Assembly (NCBI GenBank): GCA_963730585.1 | Contig: CAVSSL010000005.1 | Location: 62,001-126,000, forward strand | Reading direction: 5' to 3' | DNA: 64,000 bases | Origin: Pedococcus_A sp963730585 | Lineage (GTDB): Bacteria > Actinomycetota > Actinomycetes > Actinomycetales > Dermatophilaceae | In this document: in pieces, positions 33,898-42,325 of the stretch | Layout of the letters: each line of letters opens with the position of its first letter | Position numbering within the stretch: position 1 is the stretch's first letter | Program-made: the position numbers and the translations under genes | The notes under the pieces: generated by a model | Told to the model about the DNA's origin: nothing | The model's database searches: none | Seen by the model: only the letters and a program-made list of their open reading frames with translations

Positions 33898-35017
33898 GTG
33901 CCCGAGCAGGTGTACGACCCGCTGGCGGCGCTGCGCACCGACGGCGCTCCCGAGATCGACGTGTTCGTCTGGGGCACCGTCTTCCTCGACATCATCTTCA
34001 CCGGACTCGAGCGGCTCCCCGAGGGAGGCGAGGAGATCTGGGCCGACGGCATGGGCTCGTGCCCCGGAGGGATCGCCAACCTCGCCGTGGCAGCCCGGCG
34101 GCTCGGGCTGCGGACCTCGCTCGCGGCCGCGTTCGGGGACGACGCCTACGGCGACTTCTGCTGGGAGACGCTCAGCGACTCCGAGCACATCGACCTGAGC
34201 CGATCGCGACGCTTCGAGGGCTGGCACTCGCCGGTGACGGTCTCGATGGCGGTCCACCGCGACCGCGGCATGGTCAGCCACGGCCACCCGGCCCCGGTGG
34301 GCGCCACCGAGCTGATCGGCTCGCCGCCCCGGGCGCGGGCCGTCATGGCATCGCTCGGCGAGGGTGAGGGGATCATCGGCCAGGACGAGCCCAGCTGGGT
34401 GCAGCTGGCGCGCGACTCCGGTGCGCTGGTGTTCGCCGACGTGGGCTGGGACCCGACGGGGAAGTGGCCGCGCGAGGTGCTCGACCAGCTCGAGGTGTGC
34501 CACGCCTTCCTGCCCAACGCCGGAGAGGCGATGGCCTACACCCGCTCCGCGACCCCGACCGAGGCGCTCTACGCCTTGGCCGACCTCGTGCCGCTGGCCA
34601 TCGTGACCAACGGGGAGAACGGTGCGATGGCGATCGACTCCGCCACCGGCGAGGAGGCCGTGGTGCCCGCGCTGCGGGTGGCCGCGCTCGACCCGACCGG
34701 TGCGGGAGACGTGTTCGGCGCCTCGATCGTGCTGGGCACCATCGCCGGCTGGCCGCTGCAGCAGCGCCTGGCCTTCGCCGCCCTGTGCTCGTCGCTGGCC
34801 GTGCAGCAGTTCGGCGGCTCGCTCGCTGCCCCGGGCTGGGGCGACCTCGCCGACTGGTGGGCCCAGCAGCGGGGTCCGGGGCGACTCGAGCTCGTACCAC
34901 CGGTCGCTGCTGCGCCGGTACGCCTTCCTCGACGACCTCGTCCCCGACGTCCCGCTGGGCGTGGGGCGACGGGCCAGTGCGACGATTGCCCGTCACGCCG
35001 ACATCGCGGGGACCTGA
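33898..35017 (+). pseudogene. PfkB-family carbohydrate kinase, frame-broken near the 3' end
   Basis: A ribokinase-like sugar kinase. FVWGTVFLDIIFTGLERLPEGG, GGIANLAVAARRLGL, and the anion hole with the catalytic Asp in LDPTGAGDVFGASIV are all intact. The frame breaks at about 34862-34880: after WWAQQR the sensible continuation RGDSSSYHRSLLRRYAFLDD, ending at 35017, lies one base out of phase. The span is 3n+1, as for one inserted base. Without repair the frame reads a basic, unlikely tail to 35064. GTG at 33898 has AGGAG 8 nt upstream; an ATG at 33877 is possible. Confidence 0.82.
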
Positions 35018-35074
35018 TGGAACGACACCTGTCCGCTGGAACACATGCTTGCCGAACGACCTGAGGAGCTTGTC

Positions 35075-36430
35075 ATGAGCCGACCCACCACCCTGCTGGC
35101 TGCCGCCGGCCTGATCGGTGCCGTCGCGCTGTCGGCCTGCACCCCGGGCTCCAACTCCGACAGCGGCCAGTCGTCCGCGCCGACCGGCCAGGTCACCACC
35201 GACGCGTCGAAGCTGGGGAACGTCACCCTCACCGTCTGGGACCAGGAGATCCGCGGCGGGCAGAAGGCGCAGATCGAGGAGCTCAACAAGCAGTTCCAGG
35301 CGAAGTACCCGAACATCAAGCTCGACCGGGTCTCGCGCTCGACCGACGACCTCAACGCCACGCTCAAGCTGGCGCTGTCGGGCAACACCCCGCCCGACGT
35401 GTTCCAGGCCAACAACGGTCGCCCCCAGATGGGGTCCTTCGTGCAGGCCGGCCAGCTGGTCCCGCTGGACCGGTATGCCGACGCGTACGGCTGGAAGGAC
35501 CGCTACCCGGAGCCGGTGCGCCAGTACTCGTCGTACTCGACGGACGGCAAGACCTTCGGCACCGGCAGCCTCTACGGCCTGCCGCAGGTCGGCGAGGTCG
35601 TGGGCATCTACGTCAACAAGGCCAAGCTCCAGAAGGCCGGCGTGAACATGCCGCAGACCTGGGACGAGTTCCAGCAGAGCCTGGCCACGCTCAAGGGCAA
35701 GGGCGAGCTGCCCCTGGTGCTGGGCAACCTCGACAAGTGGCCGGCCATCCACGTCTTCGGCACGGTGCAGGCGCAGAACGTGCAGCCCGACGCCATCCGC
35801 AAGCTCGGCTTCGGCCAGAAGGGCGGCTCCTGGAAGACCCCGGAGAACACCAAGGCCGCGCAGACCCTGGTCGACTGGGTCGACAAGGGCTACCTGTCCA
35901 AGGACGTCAACGGCCAGGGCTACGACCCGGCCTGGCAGGCGTTCTCGAAGGGCACCGGCGCCTACCTCATCGCCGGCACCTGGCTGCAGGCCGACCTCGG
36001 CAAGGCCATGGGTGGCGACGTGACCTTCGTGCTGCCGCCCTCGGCCTCGGGCACCCCGGCCGCCACCGGTGGCACCGGCATCCCGTGGGCGATCTCCAGC
36101 AAGAGCAAGCACCCTGACGCCGCGGCGGCCTACATCAACTTCATCACCAGCAAGGACGCCATGGCGGTGCTGGCCAAGAACGACAACCTGCCGATCGCCG
36201 ACACCGCCGAGCAGCAGGCCCCGAACGCGCTCGGCAAGGACGTCTTCGCCGCGTTCGGCACCGCCGTCGAGAAGAACGCCCTCGTGCCCTACCTCGACTA
36301 CGCCACGCCGACGATGGCCGACACCATCGGGGCGGCGCTGCAGGACCTCCTCGCCAAGAAGGCCACGCCCGAGCAGTTCCTCGACACCCTCGAGAAGGAC
36401 TACAGCGGCTTCGTGTCGTCGAACCAGTGA
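35075..36430 (+). CDS. ABC transporter sugar-binding lipoprotein
   Basis: A 451-residue extracellular binding protein of the MalE/UgpB group (family 1). A signal peptide ends in the lipobox LSAC with the lipidated Cys at residue 22. The mature part has VTLTVWDQEI, YPNIKLDRVSRST, LSGNTPPDVFQANNG, QAGQLVPLD, LYGLPQVGEVVGIYVNK and WAISSKSKHPDAAAAYINF. The ligand is probably an oligosaccharide or glycoside, judged by the neighbouring GH4 and kinase genes. GAGGAG is 7 nt before the ATG. The stop overlaps the first permease (GTGA). Confidence 0.93.
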   Translation: MSRPTTLLAAAGLIGAVALSACTPGSNSDSGQSSAPTGQVTTDASKLGNVTLTVWDQEIRGGQKAQIEELNKQFQAKYPNIKLDRVSRSTDDLNATLKLALSGNTPPDVFQANNGRPQMGSFVQAGQLVPLDRYADAYGWKDRYPEPVRQYSSYSTDGKTFGTGSLYGLPQVGEVVGIYVNKAKLQKAGVNMPQTWDEFQQSLATLKGKGELPLVLGNLDKWPAIHVFGTVQAQNVQPDAIRKLGFGQKGGSWKTPENTKAAQTLVDWVDKGYLSKDVNGQGYDPAWQAFSKGTGAYLIAGTWLQADLGKAMGGDVTFVLPPSASGTPAATGGTGIPWAISSKSKHPDAAAAYINFITSKDAMAVLAKNDNLPIADTAEQQAPNALGKDVFAAFGTAVEKNALVPYLDYATPTMADTIGAALQDLLAKKATPEQFLDTLEKDYSGFVSSNQ

Positions 36431-37326
36431 CGATGTCGAAGCCGAAGAGTGCGGGGCCGCCGGGGGAGCCGCGGAAGATCGCGTACCTCTACCTGCTGCC
36501 GGCGTTCCTGGTCTACGCGGCGTTCCTGCTCTACCCGCTGGGCCGCGCCGTGCAGATCTCGTTCTACGACTGGAACGGCAACACCCTGGCGACCTGGGCG
36601 GGACTGGACAACTACGTCGAGGTCGTCACCGACCCGGGTCTCCGGTCGGCCTTCGGGCACGCCCTGGTGCTGGTGTTCTTCTACGCCGTGCTGCCGCTCG
36701 TGGTGGGCCTGGGACTCGCGTCGATCCTCAACCGGGCTCGGGTCCGCGGCCTGCCGTTCTTCCGCACGGTCGTCTTCCTGCCGCAGGTGGTGGCCATGGT
36801 GGTCATCGGTGTGGCCTGGCGGCGCCTCTACGCCCCCGACGGCAGCATCAACGACCTGCTCCGGGCGGTGGGGCTCGACTCGCTGACCCGCGGCTGGCTC
36901 GGCGACTACGCCGCTGCCCTGCCCGCCGTCGGGTTCATCGGCACGTGGTTCGAGATCGGCCTGGTGACCGTGCTGCTCCTCGCCGGCATGGGCCGCATCC
37001 CCGGTGAGCTGTACGAGGCCGCGCGGCTCGACGGCGCCGGGCCGGTGCGCGAGTTCCTCGCGGTGACCCTGCCCTCGGTGCGCGGCGAGATCGCGGTGGC
37101 CATGACGCTGACGGTGATCGCGGCCCTGCGCACCTTCGACCTCGTCTACATCACGACCCGCGGTGGACCGGGGCAGAGCACCTCCGTGCCGTCCTTCGAG
37201 GTCTACAACCGGGCGTTCCAGCAGGGCCGGGTCGGGTCCGCCGCTGCCGTCGCGGTGGTGCTGACCCTGGTGATCTTCGTGATCTCCTTCGGCATCACCC
37301 GGGTCGCCGAGCGGGAGCGCGCATGA
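36427..37326 (+). CDS. ABC transporter sugar permease (MalF-like)
   Basis: A 299-residue membrane protein with six helices. IAYLYLLPAFLVYAAFLLYPLGRAVQIS-like opening and the EAA loop ELYEAARLDGAGPVREF (about 195-211), which contacts the ATPase, are diagnostic. It partners with the next permease. No ATPase gene is nearby, so a shared MsiK-like ATPase elsewhere is likely, as in other actinobacteria. Overlaps by 4 nt on both sides (GTGA, ATGA). Confidence 0.92.
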   Translation: MTMSKPKSAGPPGEPRKIAYLYLLPAFLVYAAFLLYPLGRAVQISFYDWNGNTLATWAGLDNYVEVVTDPGLRSAFGHALVLVFFYAVLPLVVGLGLASILNRARVRGLPFFRTVVFLPQVVAMVVIGVAWRRLYAPDGSINDLLRAVGLDSLTRGWLGDYAAALPAVGFIGTWFEIGLVTVLLLAGMGRIPGELYEAARLDGAGPVREFLAVTLPSVRGEIAVAMTLTVIAALRTFDLVYITTRGGPGQSTSVPSFEVYNRAFQQGRVGSAAAVAVVLTLVIFVISFGITRVAERERA

Positions 37327-38150
37327 GGGTCAGCAGGGGCGAGCGGCTCGCCAACTACGCCATCCTCATCGCGTTCGCGGTGTTTGCGCTCTACCCGGTG
37401 CTGACCATCGTCGCCGCGGCCCTCGGGCCCGACGACGCGGCCGGTGGCCAGGTGGGGTCCGGCATCCTCGGGCTGCACCCGGAGAACTTCGCCCAGGCGT
37501 GGGAGGACGGCCACTTCGGTTCCTACCTGCGCACCAGCCTGGTGGTGTCGGTGACCGTCGTGGTGGTGAGCGTGACGCTGTCGATCCTCAGCGGCTTCGC
37601 GTTCGGCACGATGCGCTTCCCCGGCTCGAGCGTGCTGTTCTACGTCTTCCTGCTCGGCATCATGATGCCGAGCGAGGCCGTGGTCGTGCCGCTGTACTAC
37701 GACCTTCGGACCCTGGGCCTGACGGACACCCTGTGGGCCGTGGTCCTGCCCCAGGTCGCGCAGTCGGTGGCGTTCGGCACGTTCTGGATGCGCGCCTACT
37801 TCCGCACCAGCAGCCGCTCGCTCGTCGAGGCGGCCCGGCTCGACGGGGCGTCGACGCGGCGCATCCTCTGGAGCGTGCTGGTGCCGCTGGCCCGCCCGGC
37901 CGTCGTGACGCTCACCGTGCTGGTCTTCATGTGGACGTGGAACGAGTTCCTCATCCCGCTGGTCATGGTGACCTCGGAGTCCCTGCGCACCGCGCCCCTC
38001 GGCCTGGCCTTCTTCCAGGGCCAGTACACCCAGGGCTTCACCCTGCTCGCCGCCGGCGCCTGCATCGTCGCCACGCCGGTGGTCCTGCTCTACCTGTTCC
38101 TCCAGCGGCACTTCATCGCCGGCATGCTCGAAGGCGCGGTCCGCGAGTAG
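37323..38150 (+). CDS. ABC transporter sugar permease (MalG-like)
   Basis: A 275-residue permease with six helices. The EAA loop SLVEAARLDGASTRRILWS lies at about 165-183. FGTMRFPGSSVLFYVFLLGIMMP and TVLVFMWTWNEFLIPLVMV are typical of the second sugar permease. The gene ends in codons for AVRE and TAG, and this short end sequence is repeated twice in the following non-coding DNA. A perfect terminator lies beyond. Confidence 0.92.
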   Translation: MRVSRGERLANYAILIAFAVFALYPVLTIVAAALGPDDAAGGQVGSGILGLHPENFAQAWEDGHFGSYLRTSLVVSVTVVVVSVTLSILSGFAFGTMRFPGSSVLFYVFLLGIMMPSEAVVVPLYYDLRTLGLTDTLWAVVLPQVAQSVAFGTFWMRAYFRTSSRSLVEAARLDGASTRRILWSVLVPLARPAVVTLTVLVFMWTWNEFLIPLVMVTSESLRTAPLGLAFFQGQYTQGFTLLAAGACIVATPVVLLYLFLQRHFIAGMLEGAVRE

Positions 38151-38405
38151 GACGCACCCGGCAGCCTGCCGCCGGACTACAGACCGCCGACATGCAGAGG
38201 TATGCCGCGTGCTCACCTCCCGCAGCCACCGCGCCGGTGGGTAGTCCGCCGGTCACGTCAGGTGCGGTGCGCGAGTAGCCGGCCCCGCGGCATACCGGGT
38301 CAGCCACCCACCCGCTGGGCGTGGTGGTTCACCGCCCGCGGGGTGACGGCAATCCACCACAGAAGGTTTGGGTGCGGTCCGCGAGTAGCCGGCCCACGGC
38401 ATACA
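38136..38405 (+). repeat. Repeats of the permease 3' end in the 310-bp gene-free stretch
   Basis: The last codons of the permease, GCGGTCCGCGAGTAG (38136-38150), recur at 38264-38278 (one mismatch) and exactly at 38374-38388. The two distal copies share a longer unit that continues through CCGGCCC into the octamer CGGCATAC (38288, 38398). GGTATGCCGCG (38199-38209) and CGCGGCATACC (38286-38296) form an 11-bp inverted repeat. No gene is supported between 38151 and 38460; besides these repeats and the terminator at 38408 I see nothing else. Confidence 0.7.
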
Positions 38406-38407
38406 GC

Positions 38408-38443
38408 GAGAGGGCGGTTCCCCCGGTGGGGAACCGCCCTCTC
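38408..38443. terminator. Perfect bidirectional hairpin terminator
   Basis: GAGAGGGCGGTTCCCC (38408-38423) pairs without mismatch with GGGGAACCGCCCTCTC (38428-38443) over a 4-nt loop. It separates the ABC importer operon from the convergent yceI gene. Confidence 0.9.
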
Positions 38444-38460
38444 GGCGCTGTGCGACGGGG

Positions 38461-39003
38461 TCAGGCCGTCTTGAGCAGCTGCACGTCGAGCTTGATCTTG
38501 ATCTTCTCGGAGACGAGCACGCCGCCGCCCTCGAGGGCGACGTTCCACTCCAGGCCCCAGTCCTTGCGGTTGATCTCGGTCTCGGCCTCGAAACCGGCCT
38601 TGGTGTTGCCCCACGGGTCGGTGGCGACGCCGCCGAACTCGAGGTCGAACTCGACCGGGCGGGTGACGCCCTTGATGGTGAGGTCGCCCTTCAGGGTGTC
38701 CTCGGTGACCTCGGTGGAGACGAAGGTCATCTCCGGGTTGTTCTCGACGTCGAAGAAGTCGGCGCCCTTGAGGTGGGCGTCGCGGTCGGCGGAGCCGGTG
38801 TCGATGGAGGCGAGCTTGACGCTGGCCTGCACCGAGGAGGCCGAGAAGGGCTCGGCCACGGTGACGGTGCCCTCGACGTCGGTGAAGGTGCCGCGGACCT
38901 TGCTGACCATGAGGTGGCGGGCGGTGAAGCCGACCTCGGTGTGCGAGGGGTCGACGGTCCAGGTGCCGGTGGGGAGCTGCGTGGTGATGGCGGTGGCGGT
39001 CAT
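38461..39003 (-). CDS. YceI family protein
   Basis: A 180-residue lipocalin-like barrel. TWTVDPSHTEVGFTARHLMVSKVRGTF opens the fold, followed by VKLASIDTGSADRDAHLKGADFFDVENNPEM and KGVTRPVEFDLEFGG, all YceI hallmarks. No signal peptide is visible, so it is cytoplasmic, unlike the E. coli protein. It binds an isoprenoid-type lipid in characterised homologues. AGGAGA precedes the ATG at 39003. It is divergent from a MarR regulator that probably controls it. Confidence 0.92.
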   Translation of the reverse strand: MTATAITTQLPTGTWTVDPSHTEVGFTARHLMVSKVRGTFTDVEGTVTVAEPFSASSVQASVKLASIDTGSADRDAHLKGADFFDVENNPEMTFVSTEVTEDTLKGDLTIKGVTRPVEFDLEFGGVATDPWGNTKAGFEAETEINRKDWGLEWNVALEGGGVLVSEKIKIKLDVQLLKTA

Positions 39004-39068
39004 GGGATCTCCTGAATGACTGTGGGGTGCTGGTGAAGGAGGGGTTCCTTCGCTGTCACGGGGTACAA

Positions 39069-39099
39069 CATAGCAAGGATCGTTTATATTTCAACTATG
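39069..39099. promoter_or_regulatory. AT-rich yceI/marR regulatory island
   Basis: TATATT (39085-39090) is 6 nt before the marR ATG at 39097, a leaderless box. The 14-mer GTTTATATTTCAAC (39082-39095) is a quasi-palindrome (10 of 14 positions symmetric), and CATAG/CTATG form an outer inverted repeat (39069-39073, 39095-39099). This is a plausible MarR autoregulatory site. Confidence 0.45.
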
Positions 39100-39648
39100 C
39101 GTTCGACATGGGATACTGAGGTCATGGCCGACACCGTCGACACCGCGGCAGGGACCCGGTGGCTCACTCCCGAGGAGCAGCACGCCTGGCGTGCCTACCT
39201 GCGCGGGAGCCGTCTGCTCGAGGCGGCGCTCGACAAGGACCTGCAGTCCCACGGCGTGCAGCTGTCCGAGTACGAGATCATCTCGATGCTGTCCGAGGCG
39301 CCTGACCGGCGCCTGCGGATGTCCGGCCTCGCCGACCTCGTCGTGCAGTCCCGCAGCCGCCTGACGCACACCGCGGCCCGGCTCGAGCGTCGCGGCTGGG
39401 TGCGCCGCGAGTCCTGCCTCGAGGACCGCCGCGGAGTCGAGCTGGTGCTCACCCAGGAGGGCTGGGCGGCCGTGCAGGACATGGCCCGCGTGCACGTCGA
39501 GAGCGTGCGCCGCCACCTCGTCGACACCATGCCGCCCGAGCTGTTCGCCGCCCTGGGCAGCGCCATGGACGCCGTCTCCGCCGCCATCCTGCAGAGCGGT
39601 GCCGCCCAGGAGGCGGACGGCAGCACGGTGGCCTCCAGCCTGCGCTGA
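39097..39648 (+). CDS. MarR family transcriptional regulator
   Basis: A 183-residue winged-helix regulator. WRAYLRGSRLLEAALDKDLQSHGVQLSEYEIISML is the dimer and first HTH region, RMSGLADLVVQSRSRLTHTAARLERRGWVRRE is the recognition helix, and EDRRGVELVLTQEGW is the wing. It is divergent from yceI, a common actinobacterial pairing, so yceI is the likely target. The ATG at 39097 fits a leaderless mRNA; the ATG at 39124 would remove nine residues. Confidence 0.9.
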   Translation: MRSTWDTEVMADTVDTAAGTRWLTPEEQHAWRAYLRGSRLLEAALDKDLQSHGVQLSEYEIISMLSEAPDRRLRMSGLADLVVQSRSRLTHTAARLERRGWVRRESCLEDRRGVELVLTQEGWAAVQDMARVHVESVRRHLVDTMPPELFAALGSAMDAVSAAILQSGAAQEADGSTVASSLR

Positions 39649-39750
39649 CCGGTGGCCTCCAGCCTGCCGTGACCGTGGCCGCAAGCCGGGGCTGAGAGGC
39701 GCCTGAGGGCGCGGCCGGACCGCACAGGTGCGGCTGAGACAATGCCGGGC

Positions 39751-41085
39751 ATGACGGCATACCCCATGGAGGCCCCCGCCTCGCAGGCCCTGCTCGAGCG
39801 CGCGCTCGCGGTGACGCCGGGCGGCGTGAACTCCCCGGTGCGGGCGTTCCGCGCGGTCGGTGGCACGCCGCGCTTCATGGTGAGCGGCGAGGGCCCCTAC
39901 CTGCGCGACGCCGACGGCCGCGAGTACGTCGACCTGGTCTGCTCGTGGGGCCCGATGATCCTCGGCCACGCCCACCCGGCCGTGCTGGAGGCCGTCACCG
40001 GTGCCGCGGCCCGCGGCTTCTCGTTCGGCACGCCCAGCGAGAACGAGGTGGCCCTCGCCGAGGAGATCGTCGCGCGCGTCGAGCCGGTCGAGCAGGTGCG
40101 CCTGGTCTCGAGCGGCACCGAGGCCACCATGAGCGCCATCCGCCTCGCGCGCGGCTTCACCGGCCGGTCGGTCATCGTGAAGTTCGCCGGCTGCTACCAC
40201 GGCCACGTCGACTCCCTGCTCGCCGCGGCCGGCTCCGGCGTCGCCACCTTCGCGCTGCCCGACTCCGCGGGCGTGCCCAAGGAGATGGCCGCCGAGACGA
40301 TCGTGCTGCCCTACAACGACCTTGCCGCGGTCGAGGCCGCGTTCGCCGAGCGCGGCGAGGAGATCGCCGCCGTCATCACCGAGGCCTCGCCCGGCAACAT
40401 GGGCGTCGTGCCGCCGGCCCCCGGCTTCACCGAGGGCCTGCGCCGCATCACGGCCGCGCACGGCGCGCTGCTCATCTCCGACGAGGTGATGACCGGCTTC
40501 CGCTGCTCGGCCGCCGGCTGGTACGGGCTCGAGGGCCCGTATGCCGCGGGCGCGCCCGACCTCTTCACGTTCGGGAAGGTCATGGGTGGCGGCTTCCCCG
40601 CTGCCGCCTTCGGCGGTCGCGCCGACGTCATGGCGATGCTCGCGCCGCTCGGCCCCGTCTACCAGGCCGGGACGCTGTCGGGGAACCCGGTGGCGACCGC
40701 GGCCGGCCTCGCCACGCTGCAGCACTGCACGCCCGAGGTCTACGACCGCCTCACCACGGTGGCCGACACCCTGACCGCCGCCCTCGCCGACGAGCTCGGC
40801 ACGGCCGGGGTGCCGCACGTCATCCAGCGCGCGGGCAGCATGTTCAGCGTCTTCTTCCGTGAGGCGCCCGTGGTGACCTACGACGACGCCAAGGACCAGC
40901 ACGTCCCGGCGTTCGCGGCGTTCTTCCACTCGATGCTGAGCCAGGGCGTCCACCTTCCGCCGAGCGCCTTCGAGTCGTGGTTCCTCAGCGCCGCCCACGA
41001 CGACCGGGCGGTCGACCGCGTGCTCGCCGCCCTGCCGGCGGCGGCGTCGGAGGCTGCGGCCGCGTTTGCGAGAATCGACGCATGA
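39751..41085 (+). CDS. hemL: Glutamate-1-semialdehyde 2,1-aminomutase
   Basis: A 444-residue PLP enzyme giving 5-aminolevulinate, the step between HemA and HemB. TPGGVNSPVRAFRAVGG, SWGPMILGHAHP, SSGTEATMSAIRLARG, ISDEVMTGFRC and FTFGKVMGGGFPAAAFGG (Schiff-base Lys 276) are diagnostic. I prefer the ATG at 39751 because GACAAT (39738-39743) lies 7 nt upstream, a leaderless fit; the ATG at 39742 would add three residues. The stop overlaps the phosphoglycerate mutase-like gene (ATGA), leading into the cytochrome c assembly genes. Confidence 0.96.
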   Translation: MTAYPMEAPASQALLERALAVTPGGVNSPVRAFRAVGGTPRFMVSGEGPYLRDADGREYVDLVCSWGPMILGHAHPAVLEAVTGAAARGFSFGTPSENEVALAEEIVARVEPVEQVRLVSSGTEATMSAIRLARGFTGRSVIVKFAGCYHGHVDSLLAAAGSGVATFALPDSAGVPKEMAAETIVLPYNDLAAVEAAFAERGEEIAAVITEASPGNMGVVPPAPGFTEGLRRITAAHGALLISDEVMTGFRCSAAGWYGLEGPYAAGAPDLFTFGKVMGGGFPAAAFGGRADVMAMLAPLGPVYQAGTLSGNPVATAAGLATLQHCTPEVYDRLTTVADTLTAALADELGTAGVPHVIQRAGSMFSVFFREAPVVTYDDAKDQHVPAFAAFFHSMLSQGVHLPPSAFESWFLSAAHDDRAVDRVLAALPAAASEAAAAFARIDA

Positions 41086-41729
41086 GCGAACCGGTGCGCA
41101 CTGTCGTCCACCTCCTGCGCCACGGCGAGGTCCACAACCCCGACGGCGTGCTGTACGGACGCCTCGACGGCTACCACCTGTCCGAGCTCGGCCGGCAGAT
41201 GGCCGCGATGGTCGCGCGGCACCTCGCCGACCACGACGTCACCCTCGTCGTCGCCTCGTCGCTGACCCGCGCCCAGGAGACCGCGGCGCCGATCGCCGCC
41301 GCGCACGGCCTGGAGATCACCACCGACGACCGGGTGCTCGAGGCGGAGAACCGCTTCGAGGGCGACCGGGTCAACGCAGGCCCGGGGGCCTTCGCGCACC
41401 CGAAGCACTGGGGCAAGCTGGTCAACCCGTTCAAGCCCTCGTGGGGTGAGGCCTACACGGTCATCGCCGAGCGGATGCTCGAGGCCATCGACATCGCCCG
41501 CGAGGCGGCCGCCGGCCACGAGGCCGTGATCGTCTCCCACCAGCTGCCGATCTGGACGGCCCGCAACCGGCTCATGGGCCGGCGCCTGTGGCACGACCCG
41601 CGCACCCGGCAGTGCTCCCTGGCGTCGCTGACGACCCTGACCTACACCGACAGCGAGCTGGAGTCGGTCACCTACAGCGAGCCCGCCGGGTCGCTGCTGC
41701 CGCAGGCCCACCAGGGGGCCGGCGCGTGA
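41082..41729 (+). CDS. Histidine phosphatase (phosphoglycerate mutase-like)
   Basis: A 215-residue member of the histidine phosphatase superfamily. VVHLLRHGEVHNPDGVLYGRLDGYHLSELG carries the catalytic RHG at about residues 13-15; SSLTRAQETAAPIA and the second His in AVIVSHQLPIWTARNRL complete the site. It corresponds to Rv0525 beside hemL. Glycolytic mutase activity is unlikely given the length and context; the substrate is unknown. Overlaps hemL and the TlpA gene by 4 nt. Confidence 0.87.
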   Translation: MSEPVRTVVHLLRHGEVHNPDGVLYGRLDGYHLSELGRQMAAMVARHLADHDVTLVVASSLTRAQETAAPIAAAHGLEITTDDRVLEAENRFEGDRVNAGPGAFAHPKHWGKLVNPFKPSWGEAYTVIAERMLEAIDIAREAAAGHEAVIVSHQLPIWTARNRLMGRRLWHDPRTRQCSLASLTTLTYTDSELESVTYSEPAGSLLPQAHQGAGA

Positions 41730-42310
41730 GGTCTGCCGCGCTGGTGCTCGCCGGTGTGCTCGCCCTCTCGGTGGGCGCCTGCTCCGACGACCCCAACAGC
41801 CTCGCCTCCCAGGCGAAGGCGGGTGACCGCAAGGGCTACGTCTCCGGAGACGGCAGCGTCGAGAAGATCGCCGCCGACGAGCGCCAGGAGCCGGTGAGGC
41901 TCAAGGGCACCACCCTCGACGGCAAGGACTGGTCGGTCACCGACGCGAAGGGATCCGTCGTCGTCATCAACGTGTGGGGCTCCTGGTGCGGGCCCTGCGT
42001 GGCCGAGGCCCCCGACCTGCAGAAGGCGTGGGACGGCCTGTCCAAGGCCGGCAAGCCGGTGCAGTTCATGGGCATCGACTTCCGCGAGGCCCCCGAGCGT
42101 GGCGCGGCCTTCGCCAAGGCCAAGAACATCACCTACCCGTCGCTGACCGACGAGTCCGGCGTGCTGATCCTGGCCCTGCAGGGCAAGGCGCCGACCGTGC
42201 CGACGACGCTGGTGCTCGACACGACCGGCCGGATCGCGGCCCGGGTCAACGGCGAGGTCACGGCCTCGACCCTGACCGGGCTCGTCGACGACGTGCTGGC
42301 CGAGGCCTAG
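41726..42310 (+). CDS. TlpA/ResA-like thiol-disulfide oxidoreductase lipoprotein
   Basis: A 194-residue extracellular thioredoxin-fold lipoprotein. The signal peptide ends in LSVGAC (Cys 19), and the redox site GSWCGPC has C88 and C91. PTVPTTLVLDTTGRIAAR contains the cis-Pro region. It should reduce haem-binding cysteines of apocytochrome c with electrons passed through CcdA, encoded next. GTG start overlaps the upstream stop (GTGA). Confidence 0.92.
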   Translation: MRSAALVLAGVLALSVGACSDDPNSLASQAKAGDRKGYVSGDGSVEKIAADERQEPVRLKGTTLDGKDWSVTDAKGSVVVINVWGSWCGPCVAEAPDLQKAWDGLSKAGKPVQFMGIDFREAPERGAAFAKAKNITYPSLTDESGVLILALQGKAPTVPTTLVLDTTGRIAARVNGEVTASTLTGLVDDVLAEA

Positions 42311-42325
42311 GCGGTCCCACCCGGC

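Noticed and set aside
34880..35064. Basic C-terminal tail of the PfkB kinase in the original frame
   Set aside because: Low third-position GC and no similarity to kinases; the neighbouring frame gives the expected ending at 35017.
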